From the NCBI GenBank assembly GCA_963796225.1, contig CAWCLK010000007.1, forward strand, positions 1-47,696: a DNA stretch of 47,696 bases. Direction: 5' to 3'. This DNA comes from CAWCLK01 sp963796225. Its GTDB lineage: Bacteria; Actinomycetota; Nitriliruptoria; Nitriliruptorales; Nitriliruptoraceae. The notes below the pieces were generated by a model. That model was not told the origin of the DNA. It searched no databases and saw nothing but the letters and a program-made list of their open reading frames with translations. The translations under genes and the position numbers were made by a program. Positions within the stretch are counted from its first letter, which is position 1, and every line of letters starts with the position of its first letter. Below, one piece after another: positions 41,506 through 47,696 of this stretch.

Positions 41506-41970
41506 TCAGGACTCGTGGGTGACGGCGTGCTCGTGGTCGCCCGACTGGTAGGTCTCGATCGCGTCCTTGACGGCCATCCAGGACAGCAGAGCGCACTTGA
41601 CGCGGACCGGGAACTTGGCCACGCCCTGGAAGGCGATGCCGTCCTCGAGGTCGTCCAGGCGCGACGGCTCCTCGCCGTGCATCATCAGGCGGAACTGCTC
41701 GGACAGCTCGAGCACGTCGTCGAGTTCGCGCCCCGTCACGGCCAGCGTCATCGCCGACGCGGACGCCTGGCTGATCGAGCAGCCCTCGCCGTCGAACACG
41801 ACGGCGTCGAGGTTGCCGTCCTTGACCCGGATGCGCAGGTCCATCTCGTCCCCGCACAGCGGGTTGGAGTGGTGGACGTGCACGTCCTCGGCATCCAGCG
41901 AGGGCGCCCGGTTCTTCGGGCTGCGGTAGTGGTCCAGGATGATGTCCTGGTACATGTCCTCGAGGCTCAA
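41506..41970 (-). CDS. sufU: SufU, zinc-dependent sulfurtransferase partner of SufS
   Basis: The 154-residue protein takes persulfide sulfur from SufS. The zinc/sulfur ligands Cys39, Asp41, Cys64 and Cys126 are all present (NPLCGDE, GEGCSIS, RVKCALLSW), as is the SufU-specific insertion around 80-115. It begins with TTG at 41970, supported by a full AGGAGG at 41982-41977 with six bases between. The neighbouring sufS confirms the assignment as SufU and not the scaffold IscU. Confidence 0.94.
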   Translation of the reverse strand: MSLEDMYQDIILDHYRSPKNRAPSLDAEDVHVHHSNPLCGDEMDLRIRVKDGNLDAVVFDGEGCSISQASASAMTLAVTGRELDDVLELSEQFRLMMHGEEPSRLDDLEDGIAFQGVAKFPVRVKCALLSWMAVKDAIETYQSGDHEHAVTHES

Positions 41971-42029
41971 CGCGTGCCTCCTGTCAGGTGTGGGTGGGCC
42001 GGCTCGTGGCGTCGACGTCGTCGACGGTT

Positions 42030-43268
42030 CTAACGGGCGAAGAAGCGCTGGGCTTCCTGCAGCCCTTCGACGAGCGGCGGGATGTCGTCGCGGTCGTTGT
42101 ACAGGTAGACCGACGCCCGTGCGGTGGCGTTGACGCCGAGCTCGCGCATCAGGGGCTTGGCGCAGTGGTGGCCCACGCGCACGCAGACGCCGTACTGGTC
42201 GAGCATCGCCCCGATGTCGTGGGGGTGGATGCCGGCGAGCGTGAACGAGATCGACCCGCCCCGCACCGCCGTGTCGCGAGGACCGTGGACGGTCAGGCCG
42301 TCGATCCCGTCGAGGGCGTCGAGCACCTCGCCGGTCAGCTGCGCCTCGTGGGCACGGACGGCGTCCAGCCCCACGTCGGTCAGGTAGCGGCAGGCCGCGG
42401 CCAGGCCGGCGGCCTCGGCGATCTGGGGCGTGCCGGCCTCGAACTTGTGCGGCAGCACGTTGGTCGTGAACCCGTCGAGGCTGACGTCGAGGATCATCTC
42501 GCCGCCCGTCAGGAACGGAGGCATCGCCTCGAGTCGCTCGGGGTCACCCACCAGCGCCCCGATGCCCGTCGGGCCGAGCATCTTGTGCCCGGTCAGCGCG
42601 TAGAAGTCGACGCCGAGGTCACGGAAGCTGACCGGCATCTGCGGCACGGCCTGCGACCCGTCGACCAGCACCACGCAGTCGGGGTTGGCCTCCTTGGCCA
42701 TCTGCGCCAGCGCCGCGACGTCGTTGATGGTCCCGAGCACGTTGCTGACGTGCACGACGGCAAGGAACCTCACCTTCCCGTCGGACAGCAGCTGGCGCGC
42801 GGCGTCCATGTCCAGCCGACCGTCGTCGGTCAGCGGGATGGTCCGCATGTCGAACCCGACGTCCTGCCGGGCGTGCAGGTAGGGCACGAAGTTGGCGTGG
42901 TGCTCCATACGGGTGGTCAGCAGCGCGTCGTCGGGACCGAGCTGGTGGCGCACCCAGGAGTAGGCCACGAGGTTGATGGCCTCGGTGGAGTTCTTGGTGA
43001 AGATCACGCCCTCGCGCGGGGCGTCGAGCAGCTCGGCGATCGCCGCGCGGCCCGACTCGTACAGGTCGGTGGCCTCCTCGGCCAGCCCGTAGACCCCGCG
43101 GTGCACGTTCGACCGCGACTGGCGGTAGTACCCGTCCATGACGTCCAGCACCGACTGGGGCGTCTGCGAGGACGCCGCCGAGTCGAGGTAGACCAGGCGC
43201 TTGCCCCCGTGGACCTCCCGCTGCAACGTCGGGAAGTCCTTGCGGAGGGTGGTGGGGTCGAAGGTCAT
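42030..43268 (-). CDS. sufS: SufS cysteine desulfurase
   Basis: The 412-residue pyridoxal-phosphate enzyme removes sulfur from cysteine as a protein persulfide. The PLP lysine is Lys229 in ALTGHKMLGPTG. The persulfide cysteine is Cys369 in VRVGHHCAKP, with the short loop typical of group II (SufS) enzymes. YLDSAASSQTP near the start and NSTEAINLVAYSW are family blocks. GAGAG lies before the ATG at 43268. It lies between sufC and sufU, with which it works as a pair. Confidence 0.95.
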   Translation of the reverse strand: MTFDPTTLRKDFPTLQREVHGGKRLVYLDSAASSQTPQSVLDVMDGYYRQSRSNVHRGVYGLAEEATDLYESGRAAIAELLDAPREGVIFTKNSTEAINLVAYSWVRHQLGPDDALLTTRMEHHANFVPYLHARQDVGFDMRTIPLTDDGRLDMDAARQLLSDGKVRFLAVVHVSNVLGTINDVAALAQMAKEANPDCVVLVDGSQAVPQMPVSFRDLGVDFYALTGHKMLGPTGIGALVGDPERLEAMPPFLTGGEMILDVSLDGFTTNVLPHKFEAGTPQIAEAAGLAAACRYLTDVGLDAVRAHEAQLTGEVLDALDGIDGLTVHGPRDTAVRGGSISFTLAGIHPHDIGAMLDQYGVCVRVGHHCAKPLMRELGVNATARASVYLYNDRDDIPPLVEGLQEAQRFFAR

Positions 43269-43305
43269 GGGGCGCTCTCTCGGCCGGGGGGCCGGGCGGT
43301 GCGGC

Positions 43306-44049
43306 TCACGCAGAGGTCGGGGCCAGGTGCTCGTAGCCCTGGTCCTCGAGCTCGTCGGCGAGCTCGGGACCGCCGGACTGGACGATGCGACCATCGAACA
43401 TGACGTGGACCTCGTCCGGGGTGATGTACCGGAGAATCCGTGTGTAGTGGGTGATGATCAGCACGCCGAGGTCCGGACCGCGGAGCTCGTTGACGCCCTC
43501 GGAGACGATCTTGAGGGCGTCGACGTCCAGACCGGAGTCGGTCTCGTCGAGGACGGCGATCTCGGGCTTGAGCATCGCCATCTGCAGGATCTCGAAGCGC
43601 TTCTTCTCGCCGCCGGAGAAGCCTTCGTTGATGGAGCGCTGCAGGAACTTCTCGTCGACCTGCAGGTCGGCCATCGAGGCCTTCAGCTGCTGCATGAACT
43701 TGCGGACGGGCAGGTCCTCCTCGCGCCGGGCGTTGACCGCCGTGCGAAGGAAGTTGGTGACCGACACGCCCGGCACCTCGACGGGGTACTGCATCGCCAG
43801 GAACACGCCGGCGCGGGCGCGCTCGTCGGGGGTCCAGTCGGTGATGTCCTCGCCCTTGAAGGTGATGCTGCCGCCCGTCACCTCGTAGGCCGGGTGACCG
43901 GCGACGGCGTAGGCGAGGGTGGACTTGCCGGACCCGTTGGGGCCCATCAGGGCCAGGGTGCGGCCCTTGTCGAGGTCGAGCGTGACGCCGTCCAGGATCG
44001 TCTTGCCCTGGATCTGGACGCTCAGGTCGCGGATCTCGAGATCTGCCAT
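43306..44049 (-). CDS. sufC: SufC, ABC-type ATPase of the SufBCD scaffold
   Basis: The 247-residue ATPase has Walker A GPNGSGKS, the SufC-specific FLAMQYPVEVPGVS, signature FSGGEKKR, Walker B IAVLDETDSGLD and the H-loop ITHY. It is soluble, without membrane segments, and powers rearrangement of the SufB-SufD scaffold during Fe-S cluster assembly. It is 35 bases from sufD and 37 from sufS on the same strand. Confidence 0.96.
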   Translation of the reverse strand: MADLEIRDLSVQIQGKTILDGVTLDLDKGRTLALMGPNGSGKSTLAYAVAGHPAYEVTGGSITFKGEDITDWTPDERARAGVFLAMQYPVEVPGVSVTNFLRTAVNARREEDLPVRKFMQQLKASMADLQVDEKFLQRSINEGFSGGEKKRFEILQMAMLKPEIAVLDETDSGLDVDALKIVSEGVNELRGPDLGVLIITHYTRILRYITPDEVHVMFDGRIVQSGGPELADELEDQGYEHLAPTSA

Positions 44050-44084
44050 GGTGGGAGTCCTGTGCGAAGTAGGGGTGGGAGTCG

Positions 44085-45526
44085 TCAGACCAGCTCGTCG
44101 GACGCGTAGGGCTGGGCCTGCGTCGTCGCGATGCGGTCGATGTCGGTGAGGTCGATCTCGCGCTCGATGTGGGCCAGCGCACGGTCCTCGATGCCCGGGA
44201 CGTCGAAGCGTTCGAGGACCTCACGGAAGAAGCCCATGACGATCAGCCGCAGCGCCTGGGCACGCGGGATGCCGCGGGCCTCGAGGTAGAACAGGTGGCG
44301 CGCGTCGATCTGGCCGGTGGCCGACCCGTGGCTGGCCTTGATGTCCGAGCAGAAGATCTCGAGGAACGGCGTCGAGTCCGCCCGCGCCCCGTCGGTGAGG
44401 ATCAGCGTGCGGTTGGTCTCGTTGGTGTCGGTGCCGACCGCGTCCTTCTCGACCAGCACGTTGCCACGGAACACCGTGCGGCTGTGGCCCTGCAGTGCAC
44501 CCTTGTAGAGCACGTCGCTCTTGGCCTTCGGGGCGATGTGGCGGATGTAGGGCTGCACGTCGAAGTGCTGGCCCTCGTCGGCGAAGTAGATGCCGATCGG
44601 GAAGCAGGACGCGCCCGCCCCGATCAGGTCCACCTCGGGCCGCAACCGCGTGGTGCGACCACCGATGTTGATGGACACGTGCCGGTAGGTGGCGTCGCGG
44701 TGGGCGGCCGCCTTCTGCAGGCTGAGCAGCGTGACGTCGGACCCGTGCTCGTCGAGGTTGATGACGTCGATGCTCGCGGCGTCACCGACGATCACCTCGA
44801 CGACCTCGTCCACGACCGCGGCCGTCTTGGCCGGGGTGACGGTCTCGACGTCCGACATGTCGCCGGAGGTGTGGTGCAGGTACAGGCTGGCCTTGCTGTG
44901 GTGGTCGGCGACGACGAGCACCCGGGGCAGGTGGGCGCCGGGGCGCGACACGTGCAGGTGGATGCCGATCGGGCCGGACAGCTCGACCTCGGCCGGGACG
45001 TACACGAACACGCCCGCATCCCAGGCGGCGTCGTTGGCCGCGATGGTGCGGTCCTCGTCGGCGCCGCTGCCGGTCCCCGTTGTGGTCAGGGACCCGAGGT
45101 GGGTCCGAACCAGGTCGGGGTGGGACGCGGCAGCCTCGGCGAGGGTGGAGACGACGAGACCGGCCTCGGCCATCGCGGCCGGGACGGTGGTGTCGACCAC
45201 GGCCCCGTCCACGACGGTGACCGTGGCAGTCGGCAGGTCGAGGCCGTCGACGACGTTGGCGGGCAGGTCCGCGGGGACCTCGGCCGAGGGCTCGCTGCCC
45301 CGTCGACGGGCTGGACCAGCTCGCGCGTGACGTCGACCAGGCGACCGAAGGCGGTGTTGCGCCAGTACTCGTCCTGCTTGCGGTCGGGCCAGCGCTGGTC
45401 GCGCCAGGTCTTGAACCCCTGCAGGCGGCGGTCACGAAGCCAGTCGGGCTCGCCGGCCGCGTCGCTGCGGCCGGTGACGACGTCCTCGGTGAGGGTGTCG
45501 AGGGTGGGAGACTGAACCTCACTCAT
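44085..45526 (-). CDS. sufD: SufD, Fe-S scaffold subunit, interrupted by a one-base frameshift
   Basis: The ATG at 45526 overlaps the sufB stop (ATGA). The first 77 codons (MSEVQSPTLDTLTEDV to LVQPVDGA) read in one frame, then homology continues in another frame to 44085 with VYVPAEVELSGPIGIHLHV, GQHFDVQPYIRH and the SufD histidine in SHGSATGQID. The break is at the GGGG run read at 45301-45298. One extra G would restore GAC-GGG-GGC-AGC and a 480-residue SufD. As given the protein would be truncated. SufD binds SufB and SufC in the cluster-building scaffold. Confidence 0.9.
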
Positions 45527-46968
45527 CCAATCGCGCCTTCCATCTCGATCGCGATCAGGCGGTTCAGCTCGACGGCGTACTCCATCGGCAGCTCACGCGC
45601 GACCGGCTCGATGAAGCCGCGCACGATCATCGCCGTGGCCTCGTCCTCCTCGATGCCGCGTGCCTGCATGTAGAACAGCTGGTCGTCGGAGACCTTCGAG
45701 ACCGACGCCTCGTGCTCGATCGTGGCGTCCTCCTCCTCGATCTCCATGTACGGGTAGGTGTCGGAGCGCGACTCGTCGTCGATCATCAGGGCGTCGCACT
45801 TGACGGCCGCACGGGCGTTGTGGGCGCCCTTCTTGACCGACACGAGGCCGCGGTAGCTGGTGCGGCCCTTGCCCTTGGAGATCGACTTGGAGAGGATGTT
45901 CGAGGTCGTGTTGGACGCGTTGTGGACCATCTTGGCGCCGGCGTCCTGGTGCTGGCCGTCCTTGGCGTAGGCCACGGACAGGACCTCGCCCTTGGCGCCC
46001 TCGCCCATCAGCCACACGGCCGGGTACTTCATCGTGACCTTGGAGCCGATGTTGCCGTCGATCCACTCCATGTGAGCGTTCTCGTACGCCATCGCCCGCT
46101 TGGTGACCAGGTTGTAGACGTTGGTCGACCAGTTCTGGATCGTCGTGTAGCGCACGTGGGCACCCGGCTTGACGATGATCTCGACCACGGCGGAGTGCAG
46201 CGAGTCCGACTGGTAGATCGGCGCGGTGCAGCCCTCGACGTAGTGGATGGACGAGCCCGGCTCGGCGATGATCAGCGTGCGCTCGAACTGGCCCATGTTC
46301 TGCTTGTTGATGCGGAAGTAGGCCTGCAGCGGGATGTCGACCTCGACCCCCTCGGGGATCCAGATGAACGAGCCACCCGACCACACGGCCGTGTTGAGCG
46401 CCGCGAACTTGTTGTCGTTGGCCGGGATCACCGTCGCGAAGTGCTCGCGGAACAGCTCCTCGTGCTCGTGCAGCGCGGTGTCGGTGTCGAGGAAGATCAC
46501 GCCGCGCTCCTCGAGGTCCTCGCGGACCTTGTGGTAGAGCACGGTCGATTCGTACTGGGCGGCGACACCGGCGACCAGGCGCTCGCGCTCGGCCTCGGGG
46601 ATGCCCAGCTTCTCGTAGGTCTCCATGATCTCGGGCGGCAGGTCCTCCCAGGAGTTGGCCTGCCCCTCGGACGCCTCGACGTAGTAGAAGATGTCGTCGA
46701 AGTGGATGCCGGAGAGGTCCGAACCCCAGTTGGGCATCGGGCGGCGCTCGTAGGCGTCGAAGGCGCGCAGCCGCAGGTCCCGCATCCAGGCGGGCTCGTC
46801 CTTGCGCTCGGAGATCTGGGCGACCACCTCGCGGGTCAGGCCACGACCGGACGTGAAGGCGTAGCCCTCGTCCGAGTCGGACCACCCGAAGCGGTAGTCG
46901 TCGAGCTCCTTGGCAACCTGCTCCTGCCGCGCACGCGCGGTGTCGGGAGTGGCGTCGGTCTGGCTCAT
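45523..46968 (-). CDS. sufB: SufB, Fe-S cluster scaffold subunit
   Basis: The 481-residue protein is a full-length SufB: FAALNTAVWSGGSFIWIPEGV, YVEGCTAPIYQ, VTMKYPAVWLMGEGAKGE, NARAAVKCDALMI with the cluster-assembly cysteine, and IEHEASVSKVSDDQLFYMQ. It is the platform on which the nascent Fe-S cluster forms. The ATG at 46968 is preferred over an upstream reading because AGGAG at 46978-46974 lies five bases before it. It follows sufR by about 30 bases and overlaps sufD by four. Confidence 0.96.
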   Translation of the reverse strand: MSQTDATPDTARARQEQVAKELDDYRFGWSDSDEGYAFTSGRGLTREVVAQISERKDEPAWMRDLRLRAFDAYERRPMPNWGSDLSGIHFDDIFYYVEASEGQANSWEDLPPEIMETYEKLGIPEAERERLVAGVAAQYESTVLYHKVREDLEERGVIFLDTDTALHEHEELFREHFATVIPANDNKFAALNTAVWSGGSFIWIPEGVEVDIPLQAYFRINKQNMGQFERTLIIAEPGSSIHYVEGCTAPIYQSDSLHSAVVEIIVKPGAHVRYTTIQNWSTNVYNLVTKRAMAYENAHMEWIDGNIGSKVTMKYPAVWLMGEGAKGEVLSVAYAKDGQHQDAGAKMVHNASNTTSNILSKSISKGKGRTSYRGLVSVKKGAHNARAAVKCDALMIDDESRSDTYPYMEIEEEDATIEHEASVSKVSDDQLFYMQARGIEEDEATAMIVRGFIEPVARELPMEYAVELNRLIAIEMEGAIG

Positions 46969-46999
46969 CGCAGCTCCTGCTACGTCGTGGGGCAAGTCG

Positions 47000-47696
47000 T
47001 CAGTGCGTGGTGGGGGCCGGCTCGGTCAGCACCGGCAGGCACCGTTCGGGGGGTGGGCCGTCCGCGGACCGCGGGGTCACGCAGCACACGCAGCTGGTGC
47101 CGCCCTCGGTGCGGGTCTGCTGCCGTGAGAGGCTGACGTCGCGACCGAGCACCTTCGAGAAGGTGGCCGCCTCGAAGGCGCACATCTCGGGGTGGTCCTT
47201 GGCGACGTCGTAGATCGCGCAGTGGTCCTGCCGGAGGACGAAGCGGTCACCCGCGACGTCCACCGTGGCCTGGAAGCCCGCGTCGGACAGCGCCTCGGCG
47301 AGCTGCTCGATCCGCTCGGCCACGTCGTCGGACGTCACCTGCTGCTCGAGCTGGGCGGTCTGGCGTTCCAACCGCCACCGCAGGTAGGCCCGCAGGCCCT
47401 CGCGGCCCTGCGTGTCCTCGAGGAACCGCAGCAGCTCGTCGGCCACCGCACGCCGCGCGCTGCGGGAACAGCCGGGCTGCGCGATCGGTCAGCCGGTACC
47501 GGCGCGCGGGGCGTCCGGGACCGTCCGCGACGTCACGGCTGGTCACCAGGTCCTCGTCGGCGAGCACGTTCAGGTGCCGGCGCGTGGCCACCTCGGACAC
47601 GCCGAGCTGGCCGGCGAGCTCGCAGACGCCGGCCTCGCCGACCCGCTGCAGGTGGCTGACCAGCGCCGCCCGCTGGTCGCCGAGCAGCGAGACCAG
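47000..47696 (-). CDS. sufR: SufR-type Fe-S transcriptional regulator, 5' end outside window and frameshifted
   Basis: The N-terminal part, open to the window edge, is a winged helix: LVSLLGDQRAALVSHLQ, GVCELAGQLGVSEVATRRHL and LADEDLV, then GRPARRYRLTDRAARLFPQ. The C-terminal part, from about 47450 down, is in another frame: VADELLRFLEDTQGREGL and the cysteine region HCAIYDVAKDHPEMCAFE plus TSCVCCVT, which would hold an Fe-S cluster. Dropping one base in the GCGCGCGGCG tract (47460-47451) restores a continuous protein. SufR represses the suf operon when Fe-S clusters are sufficient. It is the first gene of this operon. Confidence 0.87.

Noticed and set aside
41496..41857. Fusion of SufT to an upstream region in a longer open frame
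   Set aside because: The added residues are a shadow of sufU. The ATG at 41491 with GGAG is a normal start and sufU lies in another frame.
45290..45310. Programmed ribosomal frameshifting in sufD
   Set aside because: There is no slippery heptamer and no obvious downstream pseudoknot, and SufD is not known to use recoding. A missing base is simpler.
1..47696. Mobile element or genomic-island boundaries around the polysaccharide genes
   Set aside because: No transposase, integrase, tRNA gene, long direct repeat or clear base-composition step was seen at either edge of the island, so recent transfer cannot be claimed.

Overview
The window is very GC-rich, uses GTG and occasional TTG starts often, and carries the actinobacterial suf gene order (sufR-B-D-C-S-U-T) and a 392-residue ThiF-rhodanese protein like mycobacterial MoeZ. 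It therefore looks like chromosomal DNA of an actinomycete. A deep-branching, non-model lineage is an inference from the diverged proteins; no rRNA or other taxonomic marker is present. I saw no tRNA, rRNA, CRISPR array, transposase or integrase, and no gene-free stretch longer than 300 bases.

Layout. (1) 1-9638, housekeeping and small operons: a truncated lgt with an upstream M23 peptidase; a SAM methyltransferase; an ldhA-like dehydrogenase; a three-gene operon of a cysteine-free DsbA-fold protein, an Fe-S-type PD-(D/E)XK nuclease and a HIRAN protein; a MOSC protein; a two-domain sulfurtransferase; and a secreted M6 metalloprotease. (2) 9810-39041, a roughly 29-kb cell-surface polysaccharide island. 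It holds 15 glycosyltransferase polypeptides (8 GT2-type and 8 GT4-type domains, one protein being a GT4-GT2 fusion), one priming sugar-phosphate transferase, two complete Wzm/Wzt-type ABC exporter pairs, a Wzy-like membrane protein with a Wzz-like protein, a sulfotransferase, a left-handed beta-helix acyltransferase, two paralogous SGNH hydrolases and an exported GH99-like protein. (3) 39174-40352, moeZ. (4) 40524-40983, the wreck of an Fpg/Nei DNA glycosylase gene. (5) 41042-47696, the suf operon read right to left, starting with sufR, which runs off the window.

How the island may work (inference): the priming enzyme loads a sugar phosphate on a lipid carrier, the GT2/GT4 enzymes extend chains, two ABC exporters each move a distinct glycan recognised by the C-terminal domain of its ATPase, and Wzy/Wzz make a third, polymerised product or modify one of the others. 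Sulfation and acylation decorate the product. No nucleotide-sugar synthesis genes are present, so precursors must come from elsewhere. Many genes are coupled by 4-base ATGA/GTGA overlaps. Several divergent gene pairs share symmetric -10-like hexamers, and several genes look leaderless.

Caution on sequence quality: both sufD and sufR carry a single-base frameshift as given. Since Suf is normally indispensable in such bacteria, sequencing or assembly error is at least as likely as real decay.
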